Shown piece after piece: positions 41,107 through 49,647 of a DNA stretch of 64,000 nucleotides. Where the stretch lies: contig NZ_CP109149.1 in the NCBI RefSeq assembly GCF_035920345.1, positions 1,984,001-2,048,000 of the forward strand, read 5' to 3'. Position numbers and translations under genes: made by a program. The notes beneath the pieces were generated by a model. It saw nothing but the letters and a program-made list of their open reading frames with translations, did not search any database and was not told where the DNA came from. Each line of letters starts with the position of its first letter. The first letter of the stretch is position 1. This DNA is from Nocardia vinacea (GTDB lineage Bacteria; Actinomycetota; Actinomycetes; Mycobacteriales; Mycobacteriaceae).

Positions 41107-42300
41107 CTACAGAACCGTCGTGGGCTCTTCGTTGCCCAGCAGCACCCGACCGTAGGCTTCCCTGCCGATGTCGGCGCTGACGTAGGCATGCCGGGCAGCG
41201 ATCGAGGAGTCCCGCCAAATTCGGCTCAGCACATTGACTTCGGCGAACGAACCCGAGCCATTGGCGTTCACCAGCTCGTCGATCGCTCGCGTGGCCAGCT
41301 CGGCGACCACGCCGGTGTCGTTCCGGATGCGCGCCCGGGTTTCCAGGTCGAGTCGCCGGCGTTCGGCGGCCGCCTGATCGATGTCGAGGCAAATCCGATT
41401 CAAGGTCATTTCCGCGAGATGCAAATTCGTAGCTGCCTTAGCCACGGCGATCTGATGGGTGGCCGACAGCTTCGCATGCGGGAAATTCGTGTAGGCCACG
41501 GGCTTTTCCGGCAATTTGGCTCGGGTGATTTCCAGCGCGTGCCGAACCATACCGATCTGTGCCGCGACGAGAATGGCCGAGGCGACAGCGGTGAAGCCGA
41601 TCGATGCCATGTGCTCGTCTTTGTGCGGAGTGAGGTATCGGCCTTCGGCCATTTCTTGGAAGCGCTGTACCCGATGCTCCGGCACGAAATGGTCCTCCAC
41701 CACAATGGTGTCGCTACCCGAGCCCCGCATTCCGGTGACGAACCAGGTCGGTTCGATGGTGAAGGCCTCGGCGGGAATCAACGCCAGGCCCACCTCCTTG
41801 CCACCGTCGAGGGGAATACCCACGGTCGCCCAGTCGGCCGCGAAGGAACCGGATGCGTACGGCCAGCGGCCATTGATGTGATAACCGCCCTCGACCGGCT
41901 CCGCCTTACCCGGTGAGAAAATGCCACACGACGTCGCCTTCGGATTCGACCCGAACATGTCCTCCCGGGCCTTTTCGGAGAAGGTCGACGCGAATCCGGT
42001 GGCGGAGGCGAGCAATGCGGTAATCCACGCGGTGGAACCGTCGCCTCGCGCGACCTCGGCGACCGCCTCAACGGTCGTCCGCATGCTGGCCCCGTGCCCG
42101 CCGAGCCGCCGATCCACGAGCAGATGGAACAGGCCGGCCTCGGTCATCGCCTTGACCACCTCCGGGGCGATTCGCCGAGCCTCGGAGCCCTGCGCGGCGT
42201 ATTCGCGGATCAATGGGACCAGATTGGTTGCGCGGCCAACCAACTCCGCGTCCGGAGCGCCGATGTCGGACCTGACGGCGGTCAACGACGACTGTGTCAT
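41107..42300 (-). CDS. Two-component flavin-dependent monooxygenase, acyl-CoA-dehydrogenase fold (HsaA-like)
   Basis: 397 residues from ATG 42300. It has the acyl-CoA dehydrogenase fold (LVPLIREYAAQGSEARRIAP, GLFHLLVDRRLGGHGASMRT, WVTGMRGSGSDT-like FVTGMRGSGSDTIVVEDHFV) of group D monooxygenases such as HsaA, without the dehydrogenase catalytic Glu context. It uses reduced flavin from the reductase at 40565 and O2 to hydroxylate a phenol ortho to OH. It is the first gene of the operon and is divergent to the LysR gene at 42506, so it is probably the LysR-controlled entry step. Confidence 0.9.
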   Translation of the reverse strand: MTQSSLTAVRSDIGAPDAELVGRATNLVPLIREYAAQGSEARRIAPEVVKAMTEAGLFHLLVDRRLGGHGASMRTTVEAVAEVARGDGSTAWITALLASATGFASTFSEKAREDMFGSNPKATSCGIFSPGKAEPVEGGYHINGRWPYASGSFAADWATVGIPLDGGKEVGLALIPAEAFTIEPTWFVTGMRGSGSDTIVVEDHFVPEHRVQRFQEMAEGRYLTPHKDEHMASIGFTAVASAILVAAQIGMVRHALEITRAKLPEKPVAYTNFPHAKLSATHQIAVAKAATNLHLAEMTLNRICLDIDQAAAERRRLDLETRARIRNDTGVVAELATRAIDELVNANGSGSFAEVNVLSRIWRDSSIAARHAYVSADIGREAYGRVLLGNEEPTTVL

Positions 42301-42335
42301 GGTGCCTCTTTCCTGGTGATCATGCGAGAAACTGT

Positions 42336-42351
42336 CGTGATCGACATCACG
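42336..42351. promoter_or_regulatory. Inverted repeat CGTGAT-CGAC-ATCACG
   Basis: Perfect 6+4+6 repeat, 36 bp upstream of the two-component oxygenase start, in the divergent promoter. It could be an activation site next to the -35 of the oxygenase operon or a site for a second regulator. Not similar to the CGCAT palindrome 60 bp further on. Confidence 0.4.
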
Positions 42352-42413
42352 GACCAGCTATTTCAGAATGCGGAATCGGCTGGATGGAGTACAAGACCAG
42401 GAACTTCGCACAC

Positions 42414-42434
42414 ACTATGCGTCCGGCGCATAGT
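42414..42434. promoter_or_regulatory. Palindrome ACTATGCG-TCCGG-CGCATAGT, probable LysR operator
   Basis: Perfect 8+5+8 inverted repeat lying 72 bp before the LysR start and about 115 bp from the divergent operon start. This is the place where LysR proteins bind to control both their own gene and the divergent operon. The inner arms ATGCG and CGCAT recur at 23071-23083. Confidence 0.6.
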
Positions 42435-42505
42435 CACATTCGGGCAGCTACCGACCCAAAAAATCGACTCTCGGCCGCAACGTTTTTCGACGTATCATCC
42501 CCGGC

Positions 42506-43405
42506 ATGCAATTGCGTGAACTCGAATGGTTCATCACTTTGACAGAAACCGGAAATATGACAACTACGGCCGAACAACTGAACATCAGTCAGCCGACGCT
42601 CTCACGGGCTTTGGCCCGGCTCGAACGCAAGCTCGGCGTGAAACTCTTCGACCGTAACCAGAATCGGCTGCGGCTCAATAAGTACGGCGAGATTTTTCGC
42701 GCGCACGCGGTCCGCGCTATCAATGAGATCAACCAGGGAGAAGAGAGAATCGCCACCCTCGTCGACCCCGACCGCGGAGTGGTCTCACTCGGGTTCCTGC
42801 ATTCATTCGGCGGATGGTTGATACCGCGGCTTCTGGATCGCTATCGTGCCCTCGCGCCACGCACATCCTTCGAGCTCTGCGGCGGTGCATCCGACGCCGT
42901 GGTCGATGATGTCCGCCATGGGCGAATCGATATCGGCTTCGTCGCTCCCCAACCCACCGCGGACGATCTGCATTGGCTGCCGCTCGGCCACGAGCAACTG
43001 GGCCTCGGCGTCCCGCCGGGCCACGCGTTCGAGGGTCGCGGCGATATCGCGGTCGCCGACCTGATGGACGAGCCCATGGTAGCGCTCAAAGTCGGGTACG
43101 GCCTGCGTCAGGTGACCGACCGCCTCTGCCGCGAGGCGGGATTCAGCCCCAGAATCGAAACCGAGGTGACCGAGCTGTCCACCCTCCGGGCACTCGTGGC
43201 GGCGGGAATGGGCGTAGCCATCATCCCGGCCGCACAGCCGGGGCACCCGCCCACGACTCCTACCATCCCGTTTCGCGACCACGCTGCCTTCCGGCAGTAC
43301 GGTGCGGTGACCCGCACACATGGTCCGAGTGGGCGCGCCGCCCGGCGGTTCCTGGAGTTCGTCGCGGAGCAATCCAGACGTCAGCAGCCCCCGACGAGTC
43401 GATGA
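42506..43405 (+). CDS. LysR-family regulator, divergent to the twelve-gene operon
   Basis: 299 residues from ATG 42506. Helix-turn-helix 1-60 (MQLRELEWFITLTETGNMTT, then LNISQPTLSRALARLERKLG), effector domain with FLHSFGGWLIPRLLDRYRAL, DIGFVAPQPTADD and GYGLRQVTDRLCREAGFSP. It is a close paralogue of the protein encoded at 28817, with nearly identical DNA-binding region. The gene is divergent to the catabolic operon starting at 42300, with palindromes between them, so it is the likely inducer-responsive activator. The inducer is probably the substrate or an intermediate. Confidence 0.92.
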   Translation: MQLRELEWFITLTETGNMTTTAEQLNISQPTLSRALARLERKLGVKLFDRNQNRLRLNKYGEIFRAHAVRAINEINQGEERIATLVDPDRGVVSLGFLHSFGGWLIPRLLDRYRALAPRTSFELCGGASDAVVDDVRHGRIDIGFVAPQPTADDLHWLPLGHEQLGLGVPPGHAFEGRGDIAVADLMDEPMVALKVGYGLRQVTDRLCREAGFSPRIETEVTELSTLRALVAAGMGVAIIPAAQPGHPPTTPTIPFRDHAAFRQYGAVTRTHGPSGRAARRFLEFVAEQSRRQQPPTSR

Positions 43406-43621
43406 ATCACCGCAACCGCTCGGACGAGGTGGGGCTCCTCGCGGTCGGCGCGATGGGCGACCGCGAGTTCCACCTTGATGGCGGCCAGCCAGCGGCCGAT
43501 AGGCGACGCCCTCGAGGGCCAGCGCGGTCACCGCCTCGGGAACTATCGCGGCGCCGAGTCCACCGGCGACCGAGGTGACCAGGGTCGAGGTCTCACCGAC
43601 CCGAACGGCCGTGCTGGACAC
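43381..43621 (-). pseudogene. C-terminal fragment of a third LysR regulator, frameshifted
   Basis: On the minus strand from about 43621, a frame reads VGETSTLVTSVAGGLGAAIV, then PEAVTALALEGVAYRPLAG, the end of a LysR effector domain. Near 43490 the frame changes, and the continuation VELAVAHRADREEPHLVRAV is found in the next frame up to TGA 43381-43383. The sequence is of a different subgroup (BenM/CatM-like ending) from the two intact LysR proteins nearby, so it is not a copy of them. The N-terminal two thirds are missing. It overlaps the end of the intact LysR gene by about 25 bp, convergent to it. Confidence 0.65.
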
Positions 43622-43903
43622 CAGCGGCGCGGATCACGGTGCGCCGCATGCCTTCACAGGCGGTCACAGCGCGGGCGCACCGCGGCGGCGACCGCGCCGC
43701 CCACCTGGAATGGGATGCGATCGCCGGCGCACGGCTGCAACGTCCGCTACGGACGACGCCCGAGAAGCGGTAATCACAGCTGGCTGGTAACGAGCAGACC
43801 GAACTGGACATCCGCATTGAAACGCCGGTGAGCCGTACTGGTTCGCGGTGGACGCGTTCGGCGAAGGCGGAGTGACACCAGTCCCGGTCGTCTCGTAACT
43901 CGC
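43622..43903. other. Decayed intergenic stretch, no intact gene
   Basis: About 280 bases between the LysR fragment and the DapA-like gene. Short protein-like pieces appear in several frames (for example RRFNADVQFGLLVTSQL on the minus strand and PYWFAVDAFGEGGVTPVPVV on the plus strand), none with a start. These look like leftovers of deleted genes. No convincing terminator was seen. Confidence 0.4.
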
Positions 43904-44923
43904 TTACGCGGGATTGCGGCCGATGAAGAATTCCCGGAACGGATCCGTGCTCGGTTCCAGACCGGAATCGATCAGGCCCTTGCGCAGCGCGTTCATCTGG
44001 TGGTCGTGGATGCGCAGGGTGGGCATACGCAGTGGGCCGCCGTTGTAGCCCTGCAGCCAGCCCTGGAATTTCCACGCCTGACGGTTCAGGATGGATCCGC
44101 CGTGCAGTCCGTTGAACAGCGCGGCCTTGGCTTTGCGCGCCGGGTGCAACTGCCAGTAGATCTCAGTGGCGTCGTCGTACTTGCCGTCCCGCAACAGCTG
44201 CATGACACGCGGGATCATCGGACCGAAGTACTCGTGGTCGCTGGTGGCCGACAGCTGAATGGGCATGACTTGCGAGAGCGGTATCAGTTCACCCTCGATC
44301 GGGTTCGAGATAACGACTTCCTTGCCGAACAGCCGCGTGCATTCGATGACGCTCTGGATGCTCGGGAATCCGCCCTCGGCTTTGATCACCGCGACGTTGG
44401 GAATCTCGTCGATCATGCGGCGGATGAGGCGGGTGGGAATATCGGACGGGTGGATCCGGCTGCTGAAGCCCCAGGACACCATCGGGAACAGAATGATGGC
44501 GAGGTTCGTCGCATCGGCCACCGCCTTGGTGTAGTCGAAGATCTCCTGCTCGGACTCGGGATAGAAGTTCGGTGGGTAGGACAGCAGCACCAGGTCGGCG
44601 CCGACTTCCTCCGCTCGCTTCACCGCCTCGATGTTCTGTTCTAGGTCGTTCCAGCTCGCGTGGTGGACGATGTAGAAGTCGTTACCGCCCTCATCCTTGG
44701 CGATCCGCAGGAAATTCACGTATTCCGGCAGCGTGATGCTGACTTCGGAAATACCCAGGCTGCCGATGAAGCCGTGCTCCTTCGCCAGCCGGATGTCGTG
44801 GCGAATGCCCTTCTCGTTGATGTCGCGCAGGTCGTTGGTGAACGACGGAATGGTGCAATTGATCGCACCGACAAGCTTTTCCCGAGCCCAGTCCCGGACT
44901 TCAGAAAGGTTGTACTCGGCCAT
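43904..44923 (-). CDS. Dihydrodipicolinate synthase-family (class I) aldolase/hydratase
   Basis: 339 residues from ATG 44923. TIM barrel of the DapA/NAL family with GSLGISEVSITLPEY (substrate carboxylate loop, a variant of GxxGE), LVLLSYPPNFYP, and the Schiff-base Lys181 in NVAVIKAEGG. It is longer than DapA (about 295) and near the size of hydratase-aldolases such as NahE/PhdJ, which split hydroxybenzylidene-pyruvates into an aldehyde and pyruvate. Deaminase-type members of hydroxyproline catabolism are the alternative. The ALDH gene 69 bp upstream would oxidise an aldehyde product in either case. It is the last gene of the operon that starts at 47467. Confidence 0.87.
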   Translation of the reverse strand: MAEYNLSEVRDWAREKLVGAINCTIPSFTNDLRDINEKGIRHDIRLAKEHGFIGSLGISEVSITLPEYVNFLRIAKDEGGNDFYIVHHASWNDLEQNIEAVKRAEEVGADLVLLSYPPNFYPESEQEIFDYTKAVADATNLAIILFPMVSWGFSSRIHPSDIPTRLIRRMIDEIPNVAVIKAEGGFPSIQSVIECTRLFGKEVVISNPIEGELIPLSQVMPIQLSATSDHEYFGPMIPRVMQLLRDGKYDDATEIYWQLHPARKAKAALFNGLHGGSILNRQAWKFQGWLQGYNGGPLRMPTLRIHDHQMNALRKGLIDSGLEPSTDPFREFFIGRNPA

Positions 44924-44992
44924 GCGGGCCTCCTTGTCGCTGTTTCGATGGATGGAAGGTGATGAAGTGGGTGAGTTCTCGAACGGCCGCGA

Positions 44993-46477
44993 TCAGAGCG
45001 CTCCGCTGCCCGCCCATGCCAGGTACTTCATCTCCAGGTATTCGTCGATGCCGTAGATCGATCCCTCCCGGCCGAGGCCGGACTGCTTGATGCCGCCGAA
45101 GGGGGCGGTCTCGTTGGAGATCAGGCCGGAGTTGATGCCGACCATGCCGGCCTCGAGGGCCGCCGCCACGCGCCAGATCAGCTCCGCATCGCGACTGAAA
45201 AGGTAAGCGGCCAAACCGAATTCGGTGTCGTTCGCCTGCCGTATCACATCGGCCTCGTCGGTGAACGGAATCAGCGGAGTGATCGGGCCGAAGGTCTCCT
45301 CGCGGGTGATCTTCATACCGGCGGCGACATCGGCCAGCACGGTCGGCTGATAGAACAGGTCGCCGCGCTCGTGCCTCGCGCCGCCGCACACGACCCGCGC
45401 ACCGTGCTCGACGGCGTCGGAGACGTGTTCCTCGACCTTGGCGATCGCCGCACGATCGATCATGGGGCCTTGCGCGACACCGGGTTCGAAGCCGTCGCCG
45501 ACCGTCAGCTCGGCGACTCGCTCGGCCAGCCGCGCGGTGAAACGCTCGTAGATACCCGACTGCACATACACGCGGTTCGCACTGATGCACGCCTGGCCGG
45601 TGTTGCGGTACTTCGCCGCGAGCACGCCCGCGACGGCGACCTCGAGGTCTGCGTCGTCGAAGACGACCGCCGGCGCGTTACCGCCCAGCTCCATCGACGC
45701 CTTCTTGACAGTCACCGCGCACTGCTCGAGCAGCAGTCGCCCGACCTCCGTCGAACCGGTAAAACTCACCTTTCGGACCAGCGGATTGCCGGTGAGTTCC
45801 GGGCCGATCTCGCGCGCATTCCCCAGCACCACGTTGAACACACCGGCGGGCACCCCGGCACGCCGGGCCAGCTCCGCGAGAGCCAGTGCCGTCAGTGGTG
45901 TCTGCTCGGCTGGCTTGACCACCATCGTGCAGCCCGCGGCCAGCGACGGCGCCGCCTTGCGGGTGATCATGGCGGCGGGAAAGTTCCACGGCGTGATCGC
46001 GACACAGACACCCACGGGTTCTTTGAGCACCAGAACTCGGTTCGCGGGATCCGGCGCCGGGAAGATGTCACCGCGCACCCGCTTGGCCTCTTCGGCGAAC
46101 CACTCGATGAACGACGCGGCATAGGCGACCTCGCCCCGTGCCTCGGACACCGGCTTGCCTTCTTCGACGACGATCAGCCAGGCCAGGTCCTCGGCATGCT
46201 GGGTCACGAGGTCGAACCACCGCCGCAGAATCTGGGCGCGTTCCTTCGCGGACCGGGCCCGCCATCCGGGCAGCGCCCGGTGCGCGGCATCGATGGCACC
46301 GGCCACCTGCGCGCGGCTCAGGGACGGAAGCTCGGCCAATTGTTCGCCCGTCGAAGGGTTTTCGACGACAAAGCTGCCGGAGTCGCCCTGTTCGACCCAC
46401 TCGCCGTCGATATAGGCCGCGCTGCGTGACAGCAGGGCGTCGGCGAGCATCGGCTTATCAGTGAGAGGAATTCCCAT
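44993..46477 (-). CDS. Aldehyde dehydrogenase, succinate-semialdehyde dehydrogenase-like
   Basis: 494 residues from ATG 46477. Full ALDH motif set: ITPWNFPAAMITRKAAPSLA, KPAEQTPLTALALAE, SFTGSTEVGRLLLEQ, catalytic Glu in MELGGNAPAVVFDD, catalytic Cys in YRNTGQACISANR, and a C-terminal FGGIKQSGLGREGS. The GQACISANR nucleophile context is that of succinate, glutarate or alpha-ketoglutarate semialdehyde dehydrogenases. Its neighbours (DapA-like aldolase, OCD-family reductase) are also found together in hydroxyproline-type pathways, where a ketoglutarate semialdehyde is oxidised. The regulon partners here point instead to aromatic catabolism, so the substrate stays open. Confidence 0.92.
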   Translation of the reverse strand: MGIPLTDKPMLADALLSRSAAYIDGEWVEQGDSGSFVVENPSTGEQLAELPSLSRAQVAGAIDAAHRALPGWRARSAKERAQILRRWFDLVTQHAEDLAWLIVVEEGKPVSEARGEVAYAASFIEWFAEEAKRVRGDIFPAPDPANRVLVLKEPVGVCVAITPWNFPAAMITRKAAPSLAAGCTMVVKPAEQTPLTALALAELARRAGVPAGVFNVVLGNAREIGPELTGNPLVRKVSFTGSTEVGRLLLEQCAVTVKKASMELGGNAPAVVFDDADLEVAVAGVLAAKYRNTGQACISANRVYVQSGIYERFTARLAERVAELTVGDGFEPGVAQGPMIDRAAIAKVEEHVSDAVEHGARVVCGGARHERGDLFYQPTVLADVAAGMKITREETFGPITPLIPFTDEADVIRQANDTEFGLAAYLFSRDAELIWRVAAALEAGMVGINSGLISNETAPFGGIKQSGLGREGSIYGIDEYLEMKYLAWAGSGAL

Positions 46478-46486
46478 GGTGCGTCC

Positions 46487-47467
46487 CTACTTTCGAACGG
46501 GCTGAATCCGGATCGGAAGTTCCGACCCGAGCCCTGCTTTGCGAGCGGCATCCGCGCACATGGCGGCGACGGCCAGGTCCTGCACCGCGGAGCCCACGGA
46601 CTTGTACACAACGATCTGCTCCGCGGTCGTACGGCCGGGGTGCCGTCCGGACACCAGGTCCGACAGGGCGGCGATCCGGTCGGTCACGTCGATTCCCGCT
46701 GCTGCCGCGGCGATGAGGTCGCCGCTGTCGTGCAGCACTTCCTCGAGTACGTCGGCAATGACGACATCGGCGCGCGCGATCACCTCCGGATCGACTTCGC
46801 GCTGTTCCCGCACGGTGGAGCCGATGGAGACGACGGTCGTGCCCGGCTTGAGCCACTCACCGAGCAGGATCGGCGACTCGTCATAGGAGCGCGCTGCGCA
46901 GATCACCAGATTCGCGCCCGCCACGGCGGCTTGCGGCGACTCGGCCGGAACGATCGAGGTGTCCAGATCCGCCAATTCCTCGGCGAAGCGCGCGCGGCTC
47001 TCCGCGCGCGGGCTGAACACGCGTACGGCATCGAACTCGCGTACCGCGGCGAGTGCGCGAACGTGCTTTTTCGCCTCGAAGCCCGAACCTATGACGCCTA
47101 CGGTCACCGGTCCGGGCACGGCCAGCAGGTCAGCCGCCAGCGCGGATGTGGCCGCGGTGCGGAAGCCGGTGATCGAGTTCCCGTCGAGCAGCGCCACCAG
47201 TTCCGCGGACTGCTGATCGAACAGGGAGATGAGATAGGAGAACTGGCGCACGCCGATCGCGCCGGCGATGGTCTTCAAGCCCATCAGCTCGCCGCTGCCC
47301 GGCACGCCGCTCATCGTCCGCAGCATCGAGGTGCCGCCGCGTGCGATCGTCCGCTCCGGGAAGCGCGATTCTTCGGATGCCGCCGCGTATGCCTCACGCA
47401 GCGCGGCGATCGCCGGTTTCCAGTCGAAGACCGATTGCACCGTGGTGTCATCCAGCAGGAGCGTCAA
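46487..47467 (-). CDS. Ornithine cyclodeaminase/mu-crystallin family protein
   Basis: 326 residues from TTG 47467, chosen because AAGGGGAG ends 4 bases upstream; the open frame begins 7 codons earlier at another TTG without a site. Features are SMLRTMSGVPGSGELMGLKT, NSITGFRTAATSALAADLL, Rossmann motif VGVIGSGFEAKKHVRALAAV (NAD(P) binding) and GTTVVSIGSTVREQREVD. The family includes ornithine cyclodeaminase, ketimine and pyrroline-2-carboxylate reductases and alanine dehydrogenase. It is the first gene of the OCD-ALDH-DapA operon, with the palindrome at 47503-47515 only 35 bp before the start, where bound protein would block the promoter. Confidence 0.87.
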   Translation of the reverse strand: MTLLLDDTTVQSVFDWKPAIAALREAYAAASEESRFPERTIARGGTSMLRTMSGVPGSGELMGLKTIAGAIGVRQFSYLISLFDQQSAELVALLDGNSITGFRTAATSALAADLLAVPGPVTVGVIGSGFEAKKHVRALAAVREFDAVRVFSPRAESRARFAEELADLDTSIVPAESPQAAVAGANLVICAARSYDESPILLGEWLKPGTTVVSIGSTVREQREVDPEVIARADVVIADVLEEVLHDSGDLIAAAAAGIDVTDRIAALSDLVSGRHPGRTTAEQIVVYKSVGSAVQDLAVAAMCADAARKAGLGSELPIRIQPVRK

Positions 47468-47502
47468 TCGTCTCCCCTTCCTCTCCAAACGGTAGCGATA
47501 CT

Positions 47503-47515
47503 AAACGGATCGTAT
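47503..47515. promoter_or_regulatory. Operator box 1: AAACG-GAT-CGTAT
   Basis: Near-perfect 5+3+5 palindrome in the divergent region between the OCD operon (starts 47467, minus) and the GntR gene (47608, plus). It is one of five copies in the last 17 kb (47503, 48402, 58792, 58931, 60371). Its place next to the regulator gene fits autoregulation by the GntR protein. Confidence 0.65.
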
Positions 47516-47607
47516 CGGATGCGGATATGATGCACCATAGCGTTGGACATTGGATATTGGATCTGCTGGACAGCCACGAGCCGGCGACAGCACAGGAAGT
47601 GGTGAAT

Positions 47608-48318
47608 ATGGATTCGATCCATCGACGGGTCGCGGACAAAGTCTGCGATCGACTGCGTGAACGGATCGTCGGTGGCGAACTGGCTCCCGGAGACCGCATC
47701 GACCCGACCGAGGTCGCCGAATCCCTCGGCGTCAGCCGCACCCCGGTGCGCGAGGCACTCCTGCAACTAGAGGCGCAAGGGCTGATCGAGCGACTCCCCT
47801 ACCGGGGCGTGGTGGTGACCGGCATCGATCTGGCCGAGGCGGAGGACATCGCCGCGCTGCGCATCCATCTGGAGACGTTCGCCACCCGCATCGCGGTCCC
47901 TCGTCTGCGCCCGGAGAACCTGGACCGCATGCGGGAGGCCAATGAGGAACTGACCCGGGCCATGGCCGGCCCGACTGCCGCGCAGACCTCCTTCGGACGG
48001 TTCAACTGCGCGTTTCATCAGGCGCTGTACCAAGCGAGCGGCTCAAAGACGCTGTCGCGCATGACGAGCGACCTGTCCGCGCAGGCCGAGCGCATCCGAA
48101 TGCACTTCGACCTCCGGCGCGGCAATGCCGTGGCCGAGCACGAACGCATACTCGGCGCGTGTGCGGCAGGCGAAGTCGAGGAGGCGGTGGCGGCCACCCG
48201 TGATCACCTGCTCGCGGTCCACCTGCGGGTGATGCCGGACGACTACCGGATTCCGCCGGGTTCGGCCATCGAAGTCGCCCTGCTCGAAACCGGTTGGGAA
48301 CCAACGGTATCGGCATGA
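47608..48318 (+). CDS. GntR-family (FCD subfamily) transcriptional regulator
   Basis: 236 residues from ATG 47608 (MDSIHRRVADKV), with AGGAAG 8 bases upstream; an in-frame ATG at 47527 would add 27 residues lacking GntR character. The winged helix-turn-helix occupies about 5-70: KVCDRLRERIVGGELAPGDR, VAESLGVSRTPVREALLQLE and GVVVTGID. The C-terminal FCD domain follows with DIAALRIHLETFATRIAV, metal-site His in FNCAFHQALYQASG and EHERILGACAAG. FCD regulators usually repress catabolic operons and are released by an organic acid. It lies divergent to the OCD operon and is the best candidate reader of the five AAACG-N3-CGTWT boxes. Confidence 0.92.
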   Translation: MDSIHRRVADKVCDRLRERIVGGELAPGDRIDPTEVAESLGVSRTPVREALLQLEAQGLIERLPYRGVVVTGIDLAEAEDIAALRIHLETFATRIAVPRLRPENLDRMREANEELTRAMAGPTAAQTSFGRFNCAFHQALYQASGSKTLSRMTSDLSAQAERIRMHFDLRRGNAVAEHERILGACAAGEVEEAVAATRDHLLAVHLRVMPDDYRIPPGSAIEVALLETGWEPTVSA

Positions 48319-48401
48319 CCCGCACGGCTACAGAGTGAGTGCGGCCCACATGCCGATCGCCGCAGCCCTATCGGAGTACTCACGTGGTCCATTGTAAAAC
48401 G

Positions 48402-48414
48402 AAACGGTTCGTAT
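48402..48414. promoter_or_regulatory. Operator box 2: AAACG-GTT-CGTAT
   Basis: Same box as at 47503 with one centre base changed, followed by the same AGGATG/CGGATG flank. It lies 148 bp upstream of the mycothiol-type formaldehyde dehydrogenase gene and 84 bp after the GntR stop. Confidence 0.6.
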
Positions 48415-48561
48415 AGGATGAGTCATGTGCAAGGCAGCCCGCCAAAGGGATAGGTCGTACTGTCCGTCCGGCCAGGTCCGCGATCGGATCGCCCGGAGCT
48501 AGCCTCGCTGCCTAACCATGCGCGTGAACGCATCGATCAATCATCGGAGGAACCGCCAGTT

Positions 48562-49647
48562 ATGACGCAGCAGGTCCGTGGAGTCATCGCCCGTAAGCCG
48601 GGCGCACCGGTCGAGTTGACCGACATCATCGTCCCCGATCCTGGGCCGGGCGAGGTTGTAGTCGCCGTCGCCGCGTGCGGCGTGTGCCATACCGACCTCA
48701 CCTACCGAGAGGGCGGTATCAACGACGAGTTCCCCTTCCTGCTCGGCCACGAAGCGGCGGGCACGGTCGAAAGCGTCGGCGCGGGAGTCGATTCCGTCGA
48801 GGTCGGCGATTTTGTCATTCTGAATTGGCGGGCCGTGTGCGGCAGCTGCCGGGCCTGCCGGCGGGGCCGCCCGCAGTACTGTTTCGACACCTTCAACGCC
48901 ACGCAGAAGATGACGCTGACCGACGGAACCGAACTCACCCCAGCACTCGGTATCGGCGCGTTCGCCGAGAAGACCCTCGTCCATGCCGGCCAGTGCACCA
49001 AGGTCGACCCCGCCGCCGATCCGGCGGTCGCGGGCTTGATCGGCTGCGGCGTCATGGCCGGGCTCGGTGCCGCGGTCAACACCGGGAACGTCGGCCGCGG
49101 CGACTCGGTGGCGGTGATCGGCTGTGGCGGCGTCGGGGACGCCGCCATCGTCGGTGCCCGGCTGGCCGGAGCGTCCACGATCATCGCCGTCGACCGTGAT
49201 GAGCGAAAACTAGCGTGGGCCACCGACCTCGGTGCCACTCACACCATCAATGCCGCCACCACCGATACGGTGGCCGCCGTCCAGGAGCTCACCGGCGGGT
49301 TCGGCGCCGACGTCGTGATCGATGCCGTGGGCCGTCCCGAAACCTGGCGGCAGGCGTTCTACGCCCGCGATCTCGCCGGCACCGTGGTGCTGGTGGGCGT
49401 CCCCACCCCGGATATGCGGCTGGAGATGCCGATGATCGACTTCTTCTCCCGCGGAGGAGCGCTCAAATCCTCCTGGTATGGCGACTGTCTGCCCGACCGG
49501 GACTTCCCGATGCTGATCGACCTGTACCGGCAGGGACGCCTGCCCTTGGACAAGTTCGTCACCGAACGCATCACCCTCGACGAGGTGGAGCAGGCATTCC
49601 ACACCATGCACGAGGGCAAGGTGCTGCGGTCGGTGGTCGTGCTGTGA
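48562..49647 (+). CDS. mscR: S-(hydroxymethyl)mycothiol dehydrogenase (mycothiol-dependent formaldehyde dehydrogenase)
   Basis: 361 residues from ATG 48562 (GGAGG upstream). Class III zinc alcohol dehydrogenase: catalytic zinc Cys39 in AACGVCHTD and His in FLLGHEAAG, structural zinc site [15 protein letters not shown], coenzyme motif [20 protein letters not shown], and the C-terminal segment [16 protein letters not shown] typical of MscR/AdhE2 enzymes. It oxidises the adduct of formaldehyde and mycothiol with NAD+ to S-formylmycothiol (MscR also reduces the nitrosothiol). The adjoining MBL-fold gene is the same neighbour seen in mycobacteria, which supports the call. It probably removes formaldehyde set free by the P450 demethylases. 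Confidence 0.9.
   Translation: MTQQVRGVIARKPGAPVELTDIIVPDPGPGEVVVAVAACGVCHTDLTYREGGINDEFPFLLGHEAAGTVESVGAGVDSVEVGDFVILNWRAVCGSCRACRRGRPQYCFDTFNATQKMTLTDGTELTPALGIGAFAEKTLVHAGQCTKVDPAADPAVAGLIGCGVMAGLGAAVNTGNVGRGDSVAVIGCGGVGDAAIVGARLAGASTIIAVDRDERKLAWATDLGATHTINAATTDTVAAVQELTGGFGADVVIDAVGRPETWRQAFYARDLAGTVVLVGVPTPDMRLEMPMIDFFSRGGALKSSWYGDCLPDRDFPMLIDLYRQGRLPLDKFVTERITLDEVEQAFHTMHEGKVLRSVVVL

Noticed and set aside
45371..46429. Plus-strand frame of 352 codons inside the ALDH region
   Set aside because: No motif, and the minus strand carries the complete ALDH.
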